Positions 9,554-18,384 are shown, counted from the first letter of the stretch. The stretch: 64,000 nucleotides of DNA from Pontixanthobacter luteolus (GCF_009828095.1 NZ_WTYP01000002.1:315001-379000); one strand, 5' to 3'. Notes: generated by a model from the sequence alone, not told the origin. Made by a program: numbers and translations.

Positions 9554-10398
9554 TCGCGGGCCCAGGCTGGCGGCGATGCCTGATGAAACACATGATCGCG
9601 CGGCGCGATGCGGTCGTGCAGCCGTGCGATCGTCATCGCTGGATGAGTAAGACGGTAGAGATTCTGCCTCAATCTACGGACGATTGCATCCCGCGGCCCG
9701 CGTTCCCTGCGCATTTCATCGCGGAAGTAGCGGGCATGGGTCCTCTCGCTTTCACCTGCATAACGCTGGCTGACGGTGATCGAATTCGGCTGCATTCTGA
9801 ACAACGACCAGTAACCGCCGGCATTGGCGATTGACCAGCCGCTGCGGTCCAGATCGACAAGCAGTTCGGCATCCCAACTGGTCGTGTTGGCCAGGTTGAA
9901 GCCCCCGACCTGGCGAAATGCCTCCGCCCGGTAAAAGGTCGATTGCTGGAGTGCAAACGCCGTTCCCTGGACAAACCGGCGCGCGGTGAATGGGGTCGAA
10001 ATTGCGCGGCGGATATAGCGCCCGTGCTCATCGACGATGTAACCGTTGCCGACAATCGCGCCCGCGTTCCCGTTTCTTGCAATTGCTGCAGCGGCCTGAG
10101 TGAAAGCTCCGGGCAGAAAAACGTCATCCGCATTCAGATATATGAACCAATCGCCGCTGGCTCGTTCAAACCCCCGGTTGAGACCGTCGGCAGGCCCCGA
10201 ATCGGCATCCCGGATCACAGTGATACGGCCCGGATACCGCTGCTGAAGCATTTCCAACACCTGCACCGTGTTATCGGACGAACCCGGCTCCATGATGAAA
10301 TATTCGATTTCGGGGCCTTCCTGCGACAGAACGCTTTCTGCCGCAGCGGCGAGATACTGCCCCTGATTGAATGCGTTGGTAACCACAGAGATTTTCAT
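9550..10398 (-). CDS. GT2-family glycosyltransferase
   Basis: The product is a 282-residue GT-A glycosyltransferase. The N-terminal nucleotide-binding core reads ISVVTNAFNQGQYLAAAAES. EPGSSDNTVQVLE follows near residue 40, then DADSGPADGLNRGF, and the metal-binding DXD-type motif YLNADDVF lies near residue 90. This arrangement (a D..SGP..A..G motif before NADD) is common in capsule and O-antigen GT2 enzymes related to WcaA. No membrane segment is obvious, so it acts at the cytosolic membrane surface. Both ends overlap neighbours by four bases, giving a coupled block with the GT4 gene and the propeller gene. Sugar specificity is unknown. Confidence 0.88.
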   Translation of the reverse strand: MKISVVTNAFNQGQYLAAAAESVLSQEGPEIEYFIMEPGSSDNTVQVLEMLQQRYPGRITVIRDADSGPADGLNRGFERASGDWFIYLNADDVFLPGAFTQAAAAIARNGNAGAIVGNGYIVDEHGRYIRRAISTPFTARRFVQGTAFALQQSTFYRAEAFRQVGGFNLANTTSWDAELLVDLDRSGWSIANAGGYWSLFRMQPNSITVSQRYAGESERTHARYFRDEMRRERGPRDAIVRRLRQNLYRLTHPAMTIARLHDRIAPRDHVFHQASPPAWARD

Positions 10399-11690
10399 GA
10401 AGCACCCACGATATGCGATACATCGAAAATGCTGAGACGGCGGATACCGGCGACACAGTGATCGACCGCAATCTGATTTTCAGTGCGGTTCCAGCGTGGA
10501 TGCAGGTCGCACTTGGCGTCGCTATCAGTTGATGAAACACCGTCACCAATCCGGGCGATATCTTCGCGCAGATTGCGGCTGCGGTTCCACAGGATCAGCG
10601 ACATCCAGCCGCCCTTGTCGGGATAGGTGTCGGTGACCAGCCAATCGTGAGAGCGCGCGACCATCGGGTGGCCATCTACATCGAGCGAAGGCCAGCCGAA
10701 CTTTTCACGGCGACCGGTATCTACATCAACCGCGAAATAGGATTCCGCCAGAACCCGCTTCTTCCACCGGCCGCTGAATTTCCTCGCCAGGTTGACTACC
10801 GGCCGGAGCCATGGAGAATTCAGCCGTCCGCTCGCGCGCATCGCAGCAAGACCGCCGCCGGTATATCGCGCCCAGACGAGCAGTGTATCGTCATCGAGCC
10901 AATCGAAATGACTGACCTTTTCTTCAGCAAGCACCGCCATGTTTCGGCCTTGCGGGTCGCAGCTTATCAACCGCGTAAACGAGCCTTCATCTTCAGCAAA
11001 GAAGCGGTGAAGGAAAACGATCCGCTGTCCACTTGGGCTGATGCTCGGGTGGGTCAGGAAATGGCCGTCGGTCGGCAAGCCGGGCTTCCATCGCTCAATC
11101 ACGTCGGCGAGAGAAATCAGCGTGCTCACTTCACCGTTTCGAAGATCGATCCGGGTAATCCCGGCATCGATATTGCCCTGCCCCCTCGGTTTCTCAGGGT
11201 CTGTCAGGCTGGCATAGCCATAGGCTGGCCAATTTCGTGTGAGGGTTTCGAAATCCGGTGCCAGCGCCCATGTCGCGCAAGGCGAGATCGCATAGATGCC
11301 GCCTTTGATGTGCCGGGTAACCTCCCCATCCGGATTGGCGATAATACCAGTGCAGGAGCCGGCGTTGTCCAGCCGATTATATGCGATGCGGCCCGATCCG
11401 TCAGGTAACCATTGCTGCCTTGCTGCCTGCTGGAAGTTCCAGCACTCGGTCTGGCCGACGGGGGTTATCTGGCCTTCATCTGAATCCCATAGGCAGACTT
11501 CGGCAGTCTGCGCGGTATCGGCCATCGATTGCCATTCGGGATCCAGGCGCAGGCAAAGCAACCGCGAACCATCGGGCGACCACGGGGAGATGTCGTGAAA
11601 GCCGAAGAAGATATTTTCCCCAGCCGGTGTGTGAGCGGCCAAGCGTGCCGACGGATTGAGGGCGCCGATTGGACCATTGCGATCAGCCAT
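10395..11690 (-). CDS. Cytosolic beta-propeller (WD40-like/PD40) protein in exopolysaccharide locus
   Basis: The 431-residue protein has no signal peptide. It contains repeated WSPDGSRLLCL-type motifs: ISPWSPDGSRLLC near residue 35, QWLPDGSGRIAYN near 92, THPSISPSGQRIVFLHR near 220 and CDLHPRWNRTENQIAVD near 400. Such repeats are typical of TolB/PD40 beta-propellers and of oligogalacturonate-lyase-like (PL22) propellers. It is coupled by overlaps to GT genes on both sides, so it belongs to the polymer pathway. Possible roles are a polysaccharide lyase-like enzyme or a scaffold for the glycosyltransferases. Neither can be proved from sequence. I found no evidence of export. Confidence 0.7.
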   Translation of the reverse strand: MADRNGPIGALNPSARLAAHTPAGENIFFGFHDISPWSPDGSRLLCLRLDPEWQSMADTAQTAEVCLWDSDEGQITPVGQTECWNFQQAARQQWLPDGSGRIAYNRLDNAGSCTGIIANPDGEVTRHIKGGIYAISPCATWALAPDFETLTRNWPAYGYASLTDPEKPRGQGNIDAGITRIDLRNGEVSTLISLADVIERWKPGLPTDGHFLTHPSISPSGQRIVFLHRFFAEDEGSFTRLISCDPQGRNMAVLAEEKVSHFDWLDDDTLLVWARYTGGGLAAMRASGRLNSPWLRPVVNLARKFSGRWKKRVLAESYFAVDVDTGRREKFGWPSLDVDGHPMVARSHDWLVTDTYPDKGGWMSLILWNRSRNLREDIARIGDGVSSTDSDAKCDLHPRWNRTENQIAVDHCVAGIRRLSIFDVSHIVGAS

Positions 11691-12708
11691 CCATCACCCG
11701 TTCTTCCAGAAACCCCCGGATAGCGAGACCGCTTTGCTGTTCCAGCCGGTCGAGCCGCTCCTCCGCATTCTCCGCACCGCGCATTGCCCGCTCCAGCTCG
11801 AACTTGGCCGCATCGACCTGGAACCGGTACCAGAAGCCCTGCAGCACGTGATAGATCAGCCCTTCGCGGCCATCCAGAAAACCTAGCTGAATGAAATAGC
11901 GATAGATGAAATAGAGAAGCGGCCCGACCCCCAAGGGCAGGCGATTGTAAAAACCAAGCTTGGCAGATCGTTTGGATGCAGCTTGGCGCGTTGAAGCCAG
12001 ACTGGCCTGCGACGGCCCGGCCAGATTGTATTTCGCGATCAGAACATCGGCTGCTTCACGTACGGCATAGCCAGCGTGCTTGGTGATAAAGAATGTGAGA
12101 TCGCCGAGATTCTCATCGATGAATTGGCCGGGCAAATGCTCGATCCGTCCACCAGTCAGCTCGATATGCTCGTCCATCCATCGCTGCTCGATGTGTCCGA
12201 CACCGGTTCTCCAGATCCTCAGCAGCCGGAGCGGATAGCGCCCCCCGTGCCTGATCCATTTGCCCATGAAAACATGACGGCGATCAAGACTGAAGCCGGC
12301 CAGATCGTTCGGCGCTTCAGGTAGGCGGCGTGAAATTGCCTCGCCCAGATCGGCGCCAATCCACTCGTCCGCATCCAGCCGCATGACCCAGTCTGTGTCG
12401 ATTGCGCAATTGTCCAATGCCCACTCGAACTGGGCAGCGTAGTTGATCCAGTCACGCGTGTGAACTTCGGCACCAAGCTGTGCGGCAAGCTCGCGCGTTC
12501 CGTCACTCGATCCAGAATCGACGACAATGATGCGGGCGGCGATTGCGGCGACAGAAGCGATCGCTCTGCGCAAATGATGGGCTTCGTTCTGGGTCAGGAT
12601 GATGACGGTTAAAGATAGGCCGTCCGCATTGGGCCGTTCTCGATCAAGAACCTCGTCGTTTTCGTGTGCTGGACCCATGCCTCGACTGTATGAGGCATGG
12701 GTCCGCAT
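11683..12708 (-). CDS. GT2-family glycosyltransferase (WaaE/KdtX-like)
   Basis: The product is a 341-residue GT2 enzyme with LTVIILTQNEAHHLRRAI near residue 33, IIVVDSGSSDGT near 58, and the metal-binding motif MRLDADEWI near 110. This set, with a conserved WINYAAQFEWAL segment, matches the WaaE/KdtX-like beta-glycosyltransferase group that acts on lipid-linked or LPS acceptors. The start is uncertain. ATG 12708 has no clear ribosome site, and codons 2-13 are covered by a perfect 13-base inverted repeat (12671-12704). An in-frame ATG at 12678 is the alternative. Residues 1-30 look non-conserved. It overlaps the propeller gene by 8 bases. Confidence 0.85.
   Translation of the reverse strand: MRTHASYSRGMGPAHENDEVLDRERPNADGLSLTVIILTQNEAHHLRRAIASVAAIAARIIVVDSGSSDGTRELAAQLGAEVHTRDWINYAAQFEWALDNCAIDTDWVMRLDADEWIGADLGEAISRRLPEAPNDLAGFSLDRRHVFMGKWIRHGGRYPLRLLRIWRTGVGHIEQRWMDEHIELTGGRIEHLPGQFIDENLGDLTFFITKHAGYAVREAADVLIAKYNLAGPSQASLASTRQAASKRSAKLGFYNRLPLGVGPLLYFIYRYFIQLGFLDGREGLIYHVLQGFWYRFQVDAAKFELERAMRGAENAEERLDRLEQQSGLAIRGFLEERVMDG
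12671..12704 (-). repeat. Perfect 13-base inverted repeat at the start of the GT2 gene
   Basis: GGACCCATGCCTC (12671-12683) and its exact complement (12692-12704) flank an 8-base loop. No T-run follows on either strand, so it is not an ordinary terminator. It lies inside the first codons of the annotated GT2 reading frame. A second smaller hairpin (CGCCGA 12720-12725 with TCGGCG 12733-12738) sits just upstream in the gap after the SGNH gene. Together they could be an RNA-processing or attenuation element separating the two halves of the operon. Confidence 0.8.
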
Positions 12709-12749
12709 TGGAAGAGCGCCGCCGATGAATAGTCGGCGATTTGATCTGG

Positions 12750-14216
12750 CTAGATGCGCCCGATTTCCCGCAAGTGCTGTTTGAGCATGGCGGCATTGAC
12801 CTGACCCAGGGCGCGGTGGCCTTCGGGCGAAGGGTGATAGCCATCAGAGCCGACATAGAGGTCGGCGTTACCCCAGCCGGTTGGCGCGGCTGTGCTGCCA
12901 TTGCCGGTCAGATAGCAGGGCGCCACCTCGCGAACCGGCTCGCCAGCGGTGTGAGCGTACTGGAACTCCCCATCGAAGGCATAGACGAACCGCCCGCCAG
13001 AGATCGCACTGGCAGTAATTACGGCACGTTCTCTTGTCCCACCGGTTCCGATTTCCACCGTGGCTCCAACGCGAAGATTTGTGTTGGGCGTCGTGCTCGA
13101 CGTGTTGACGCGAAAGCCGCATTGACCGGCAATTATGTCCGGAGTGCCGCCGTTACCCGGCCGGCCAGCCGATACGGAATCCATCAGGCTTGCACCCTGC
13201 CCGATCTGGGCTGCGCTGACCCCGTACGGCAATTCCAGTGTGCTAAGCCACGCGGCACCGTATCGCTGGAAGGCTGACTTTGACGCGTTGTAAATGTCGA
13301 GCTTGTCCGCCCCCCAGAATTCAGCACCGTACGGGGTATTCATACCGCCAGCGATGACGCAACCCGGCAACGCAGATCGAATTTGCGCAAGAGTATCGCA
13401 CACAGCTTCGTAGACTGTGCCGGGTTCCTCAGACAGATCGTTGACGCTGCCGTGGAGGAAGACGACATCGGGTTCATATGCGATGACATCCGCCGCAACC
13501 CGGTCGCGCCAGTTCAGGGCGAGGCCGCCTGCATCTTTGGCGTATCCGGTTCCGCCGATTCCGGATGTCCAGACGTCATCCCAGCCAAGAGATTCTGCGA
13601 ACCAGTTGGTCCAGCCATCTGCGTCCGCGACTGTGAAACTGTCGCCGACGCAGATCACTCGCGGCCCACGAATGGGCGCGGCGTAAATGGTATCTCCAGC
13701 GCCGGTACGGACACCGGCAAATGCCGATTTATAGGTAATCAGGTCGAGCCTTCTTAGCTTGCGGGGCCCGAGATTGATCAGGCTGTAGGTCTGGCCTGAT
13801 GTAACCTCGGGCGTGAGCGACAGGTATTCACCGTCGATCTTCAGCAGATAGCCGCGTTCGTTATTCTGGAAATGAAGTTCGAGCCGGTCACCTTCGTGAA
13901 GGAAGGAGAACTGCTGGCCGGAAGGCACCCTCTCACCCCCAACGCTTGTGGTAACGACAGGGGCTGGCCGAAACCCCAGAGTTGGCCCGTCAGTGTCGCC
14001 AATTCCCCGGCAAAAAGTAAAGTGGCCGCCAACAGCGTGAGACGCGAGTTGATAGGAATTGGACCCGCTGCCAGCATTCCATACCTTTGGCAGGGACGGC
14101 GAGGTTGCCACCGTAATCTGCGGAGGAGAAGCCATGATGCGCGGCGCATCGTGATCCGAATTGACCGTCCAACGCGCAGGTGCGCTGGCAGTACGCGGCA
14201 TATGAAGCGCGCGCAT
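12750..14216 (-). CDS. SGNH/GDSL hydrolase, possible phage/GTA spike-fibre-like protein
   Basis: The 488-residue protein has an N-terminal beta-rich half (about residues 30-185) and a C-terminal SGNH hydrolase domain. The hydrolase blocks are visible: VICVGDSFTV (catalytic Ser) near 190, the oxyanion Gly in SGIGGTGY near 220, LHGSVNDL (Asn) near 258, and SDGYHPSPEGH (Asp/His) near 465. About 95 residues of beta-rich sequence (about 350-445) are inserted before the last block. No signal peptide is visible. It is the second gene of a coupled pair with the 116-residue protein upstream. It might deacetylate polysaccharide, or be a receptor-binding fibre protein as discussed in the findings. Confidence 0.78.
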   Translation of the reverse strand: MRALHMPRTASAPARWTVNSDHDAPRIMASPPQITVATSPSLPKVWNAGSGSNSYQLASHAVGGHFTFCRGIGDTDGPTLGFRPAPVVTTSVGGERVPSGQQFSFLHEGDRLELHFQNNERGYLLKIDGEYLSLTPEVTSGQTYSLINLGPRKLRRLDLITYKSAFAGVRTGAGDTIYAAPIRGPRVICVGDSFTVADADGWTNWFAESLGWDDVWTSGIGGTGYAKDAGGLALNWRDRVAADVIAYEPDVVFLHGSVNDLSEEPGTVYEAVCDTLAQIRSALPGCVIAGGMNTPYGAEFWGADKLDIYNASKSAFQRYGAAWLSTLELPYGVSAAQIGQGASLMDSVSAGRPGNGGTPDIIAGQCGFRVNTSSTTPNTNLRVGATVEIGTGGTRERAVITASAISGGRFVYAFDGEFQYAHTAGEPVREVAPCYLTGNGSTAAPTGWGNADLYVGSDGYHPSPEGHRALGQVNAAMLKQHLREIGRI

Positions 14217-14566
14217 CAGTCAAGCACCCAGGCATTGAAACTGGCGGTTGTGCCGGCTTCCGCAATACTGCGCACGGCAAGCGGCAGCATCGTGACGCCG
14301 GCAGAGAAACTCAGTGGCAACTGCGAGCCGTCGACAAGTTCGAGCACGACTGTTCCATCGATACTGCAGTCGATGAGCACCACGCTGCCAGGCGCCACAT
14401 TGGTGCCGGGGATGAGAGCACGAACCGCAGCCAGCGGCTTCTCTGCGCAAGGTAATGGGTTCGCATTCGAAATGGGCACTGCGGCAGAGCCGCTTTCGCC
14501 GGTGGCGATCGCTGTCAGCGGAACAAACTTGGCAGGATGTCGGATATAGGGAGTTGATTCGGGCAT
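14216..14566 (-). CDS. Small protein resembling the phage/GTA spike-base family
   Basis: The 116-residue protein has no signal peptide or membrane segment. Its C-terminal half (GTVVLELVDGSQLPLSFSAG, then LPLAVRSIAEAGTTA and a short tail) follows the pattern of small phage/GTA spike-base proteins of the Rcc01079 type. Those show a beta-strand core, an L-P-v-x-v-x-R-I/V turn and a terminal x-A-x-GTTA motif. This is pattern recognition, not an alignment. The stop overlaps the start of the SGNH gene by one base, so the two are co-translated in the same order as the RcGTA spike genes. If this resemblance is wrong it is simply a hypothetical protein. Confidence 0.6.
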   Translation of the reverse strand: MPESTPYIRHPAKFVPLTAIATGESGSAAVPISNANPLPCAEKPLAAVRALIPGTNVAPGSVVLIDCSIDGTVVLELVDGSQLPLSFSAGVTMLPLAVRSIAEAGTTASFNAWVLD

Positions 14567-14633
14567 GAAGTTTCCTTTCGCCCGCGAGTTAACCTTTTTG
14601 GTTATTTGTAGGAAAGATATTTTCCGTTTCGGC

Positions 14634-15818
14634 TTATCTCTTGGCGTGACTCAATATTTCAACGAGCTCCTCAGCTGTCCGCGCGATATTAAACTGTGTC
14701 TGAAAAAGCCGCTTTCCGCGTTCACCCATTGCTTCGCGCGCTCCAGCATCCAATCGGAAAAATCTGGTCATTGCCTCGGCCACAGAAGCACGCGTATCAT
14801 GGCAAATAATTCCGGCCTGCGCGCGTTGGACGTCTCCGGAAATATTGACCTGGTCGGAAATTATAACGGGGCGGCCGCAGCCCAGTGCCTCAGCCACAAC
14901 GACACCGAAATTTTCCTGATGTGATGGCAGGATCATCGCGTCACACCCGTACAAGGCACCCCACTTTTCGTCACCTTCCAACATCCCCGGCCAATGTATC
15001 CTTTCCGCGCATCCGGATTTTGCGGCAAGCTCTCTGAGGGTGGCTATGAATGAAGCATCACCCGGCCCTGCAATAACCAAATGGGCGTCACTGCCTTCCC
15101 AGAAATCGCCAAATGCGTTGACAAGGATGTCGCCCCCTTTCTTCTCGTGAATGCGGCCCAAGAACAGCAGATACGGCGCAGCTTGCAGCCCGGACACACG
15201 GCCCTGAAAGGCGTCCTTCATAGATGGGCTCTCGGCAGGCGGGGCCGCCGTGCCGTATCCGACGACTTGCTCGGTAATGCCCCACGGTCGCCACAAGGCC
15301 TTGGCTAGATCGCGTTCTCGCTCGGTTGTGAATGCTGCCGCAGCAGCCCCCCGCATCAATGGGCCTTCGTTGAACTGCCACAAGACAGACTTTGCCAAAT
15401 GCTTGAGCGGATAGCGGGAGCGAAACCACGGATCGAGCATGCCATGGCTGAACACGATGTAAGGCGTACGCGAACGCTGTAACCCAAGGCGCGCGACTCT
15501 GGTCGAGAAATTCCACAAACCATCAACGATCACACCGTCATATTCATCGGCATGCTCGCGAAGCCAGTCGACGGCCGCGGGCGAATAGCGGGACCAGTTC
15601 AGTGCTCTGCTCGCTATTCCTGCGCTGACTGATTTCTTGCGGCCAAGTGCATGAACGACGCTGGGCGCATCACGAACAGCCGCATCATCGGAATGATCGA
15701 GCGTCAGTAATTCCTGCTCATGGCCCATTTCCCGAAACGCATCGCCAAGACGAAAAACGCCCTCCACAGGTCCGCCTTCGGTCCTGTCACAGCTGGCGAT
15801 GACGTGCAGGATATTCAT
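14634..15818 (-). CDS. GT4-family glycosyltransferase
   Basis: The product is a 394-residue GT-B glycosyltransferase. The N-terminus MNILHVIASCDRTEGGPVEGV, with its glycine-rich loop, and the C-terminal segments LLFLGRIHEKKGGDILVNAF, HLVIAGPGD and LPSHQENFGVVVAEALGCG (the EX7E motif region near 305-320) are all typical of GT4. It probably adds one sugar to the undecaprenyl-linked repeat unit. It follows the Wzy-like gene with a four-base overlap. A 67-base AT-richer gap separates it from the small spike-like gene downstream, and I see no convincing terminator there. Confidence 0.88.
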   Translation of the reverse strand: MNILHVIASCDRTEGGPVEGVFRLGDAFREMGHEQELLTLDHSDDAAVRDAPSVVHALGRKKSVSAGIASRALNWSRYSPAAVDWLREHADEYDGVIVDGLWNFSTRVARLGLQRSRTPYIVFSHGMLDPWFRSRYPLKHLAKSVLWQFNEGPLMRGAAAAAFTTERERDLAKALWRPWGITEQVVGYGTAAPPAESPSMKDAFQGRVSGLQAAPYLLFLGRIHEKKGGDILVNAFGDFWEGSDAHLVIAGPGDASFIATLRELAAKSGCAERIHWPGMLEGDEKWGALYGCDAMILPSHQENFGVVVAEALGCGRPVIISDQVNISGDVQRAQAGIICHDTRASVAEAMTRFFRLDAGAREAMGERGKRLFQTQFNIARTAEELVEILSHAKR

Positions 15819-17137
15819 CGCGCCAGCATGGCACTTGGATCATTCCGGCCAGTTTGAACGGGTAGAAATTGGGCAACCGTGTCCGGGCTGCGGATTACCC
15901 AGAACAATGCGACCAGCTGGAAGGCGACGATAAAGCGTTCCGTCGCCCCGAATGGGGAGAATGGGATGGCCCATATAAGCCCCATGGCAAGATATACGAC
16001 GAGAGGGAGCATCCTCTCTTTACGCCGCAATAGCCGGTAGACTGCGACCGCTGGCAAACACAGGACATAGAGCCAGAATATCGCGCCGATGACGCCTGCC
16101 TCCACCCATGCGCCCAGAATATAGCTGTGAGTGGGGATCAGTTCGCGGGTGAGAAAGTAATTGTCGTGAACGGGCATCCCCAGCCGCAGCCTGAGTGAAC
16201 GATACAATTCCACATAGCGCCGGTCTTTGGCCCAGCTGCCGTGGCCAATTACCGGAGAATCGCTGATGGCTCGTGCGGAAATCAGGCTCTCGGAACGACC
16301 GCCCAGAAGAAGCGGCACATTGCCCGCAGTCTGAATGTCATACTTATATTTTGCGTCGTCACCCAGCGCTCCTGACCCGGCAAGTGAGCCGTAACCGGCA
16401 CTGACCAGGCCTGCACCCACTGCACCGAAGATAAGGAGGAGGCCGAATAACGGTGCACGAATACTTCGCTGCAGCGCAGGCCAGCGCTCGACTGCGATCA
16501 CCGCGCCGCAAATCCCGGCAGCGAGCACAATGGTGATGAAGGAAGATCGTGCATTCTGGAACATGACGACAAATGCGAGAAGACCGAGCAGGACCGGACT
16601 GGCGGTCCGCAGAGCGGGAAAGCGCGGCGCCAGCAGACAGGTCACACCAATGAGGCTGAACGCGGCGGCACGGTCATACCCGAACTTCCATTCATAGCCC
16701 GCAAACCGTTCAGGAATGCCGAAACCCCATGCGATGGCTGCACCGAAAGCGAACGCGATGAGGTATGCGCGGCGCCGAGGCAGGAACAGCCACAGCGCAG
16801 CGATTTGCGTTCCGAAGAATATGATCTTGGCCCAGCCGCGCAGGAAATCCTCTGGCGGTGTCTGCCGGATCAGATCCGTGACGATCAGGCTCGCGAGCCA
16901 CAGGCCCATCAACGCAAACAGCAATTTGAGCTGGGATAGACGCTCGATAAAGTCGGGCGACTTGGCCATGAAAGCAAGAAGTGCCAGACCCAGCAAATCG
17001 GTCAGATAAAGCTGACCGACCAGTTCGAACACGATCAACTGACTGAGCGGATAGAGAAACGCGATTACCACCCACGGATCAAACCGGGTTTGTCCGGCAG
17101 CCCGTATTGAGGGTGAAGGTGGATTGATGACGCTCAA
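15815..17137 (-). CDS. Wzy-like O-antigen/exopolysaccharide polymerase
   Basis: The product is a 440-residue membrane protein with 10-12 hydrophobic segments and a large loop at about residues 270-345 (including GHGSWAKDRRYVELYRSL and ELIPTHSYILGAWVEAG). The H-S-x-x-x-G-x-x-x-E-x-G pattern in that loop is typical of Wzy/O-antigen ligase family proteins. It is embedded between two GT4 genes with four-base overlaps, which favours the role of repeat-unit polymerase. The other family member at 2510-3793 may then act as a ligase or second polymerase. The family is poorly conserved, so topology and context carry the call. Confidence 0.78.
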   Translation of the reverse strand: MSVINPPSPSIRAAGQTRFDPWVVIAFLYPLSQLIVFELVGQLYLTDLLGLALLAFMAKSPDFIERLSQLKLLFALMGLWLASLIVTDLIRQTPPEDFLRGWAKIIFFGTQIAALWLFLPRRRAYLIAFAFGAAIAWGFGIPERFAGYEWKFGYDRAAAFSLIGVTCLLAPRFPALRTASPVLLGLLAFVVMFQNARSSFITIVLAAGICGAVIAVERWPALQRSIRAPLFGLLLIFGAVGAGLVSAGYGSLAGSGALGDDAKYKYDIQTAGNVPLLLGGRSESLISARAISDSPVIGHGSWAKDRRYVELYRSLRLRLGMPVHDNYFLTRELIPTHSYILGAWVEAGVIGAIFWLYVLCLPAVAVYRLLRRKERMLPLVVYLAMGLIWAIPFSPFGATERFIVAFQLVALFWVIRSPDTVAQFLPVQTGRNDPSAMLAR

Positions 17138-18384
17138 TTGCTCCCCCGTTCCGCGTGAGCTTTCTCAAGCTCTACCGCGAATTGATCCAGCAATACAGTT
17201 GGTGCCCATCTTTCTTGCGCGCGGCGCAGCGCAGCCCGTCCAAGACGCTCCAGTTCTTCCGGACTATCCACCAGCTGCTCGATAGCTGCGGCAAATGCGC
17301 CGCCGTTCCCCGGCGGAACCGCTATGCCGCAGCCTTCGATCTCTTCGGCAAGTGCAGTACCAGAGGCCGCAGTCGCGATAACCGGACGTCCGGAAGCAAG
17401 CATATTGGTCAGCTTTGATGGCAAAACGAGGTCTGCTGCGCTGGCGATTTGGGTCAGAAGATGGATGTCCGCCATCGACAGGAGCGCGCCAAGTTCAGAC
17501 CGCAGCACGAGATCATGAACATGCAAATTCGGAAGCGTTCTGGCCGCTCGCTCCAAGTCAGGCCGGGCGCTCCCCGCACCGCGAATCACGAATTGTATGT
17601 CCTGCCTTCGTGCCAACGATTGCGCAGCTTCGGCAATCAATCCGCTCCCCTGTTTCAGCGAGAGATTGCCTGAATATAGCGCAATTCGGCCCTCCGGAAT
17701 TCGCAGCCGTGCACGCAGTTCAGCGCCAGCCTTCTGGTCGATTTTCAGGCCGGGTTCAGACCAGTTTCGCAATTCGATCGTGGACGCTGGATCCGCACCT
17801 TTGTCACACGCCTTGCGGGTCATGGCTGCCGAGATGGAACTGACGCGGTCAAAACGCGATACAACTGATCGTTCGAAGCTCTTCGCCAGTTTCGCGAGCG
17901 GGCCCTTGGACAGCAGGCCGGTGGCGAGTGCTGCTTCCACCTCGAAATCCTGAATGTGCAGCCAGCTTACAGCATCAAACCGCTTTGCCGTCCGCAAGGC
18001 GATTGGCGCCGCAATAAGCGAAGGCGCAATTGCCAGCACCAGATCGGCAGCGCTGACCATCCGAGCTTGCCGCAGCGCATTGCGGGCAAAACTGAGGTGG
18101 TGGGCGACACGCATCGACCCGGTCGGCTTTACGGGTATGAAATGCGGCACGCGGCACACGCGCACGCCATTCACCATTTCCTCGCTTAATTCTTGCTTGT
18201 ACCCAGCGCCGAGCCGCCATTCCGGGTAATAAGGGTTGCCCGCTATGACCGAAACTTCATGCCCACGACTGAGCATAAACTCGGCCAGATTGGAGGTGTA
18301 CGGCCCGATGCCGATCTCTTCCGGCGCATAATTCAAACCGAAAATCAGAATGTTCACAAACTTGCACCCGATCTCCGGCTTCAA
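17134..18384 (-). CDS. WcaI-like GT4 glycosyltransferase
   Basis: The product is a 416-residue GT4 protein closely resembling colanic-acid WcaI. The N-terminus carries NILIFGLNYAPEEIGIGPYT and the segment GNPYYPEWRLG that marks this subgroup, followed by FIPVKPTGSMRVAHHLSF. The donor half has ALYSGNLSLKQGSGLIAEA and VLPSKLTNMLASGRPVIATA. The start is a TTG at 18384. A GTG nine codons later, at 18357, fits the conserved N-terminus (MNILIFG) better, though neither has an ideal ribosome site. It is the first gene of the long reverse-strand block, so the promoter should lie in 18385-18502. Confidence 0.88.
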   Translation of the reverse strand: MKPEIGCKFVNILIFGLNYAPEEIGIGPYTSNLAEFMLSRGHEVSVIAGNPYYPEWRLGAGYKQELSEEMVNGVRVCRVPHFIPVKPTGSMRVAHHLSFARNALRQARMVSAADLVLAIAPSLIAAPIALRTAKRFDAVSWLHIQDFEVEAALATGLLSKGPLAKLAKSFERSVVSRFDRVSSISAAMTRKACDKGADPASTIELRNWSEPGLKIDQKAGAELRARLRIPEGRIALYSGNLSLKQGSGLIAEAAQSLARRQDIQFVIRGAGSARPDLERAARTLPNLHVHDLVLRSELGALLSMADIHLLTQIASAADLVLPSKLTNMLASGRPVIATAASGTALAEEIEGCGIAVPPGNGGAFAAAIEQLVDSPEELERLGRAALRRAQERWAPTVLLDQFAVELEKAHAERGSN

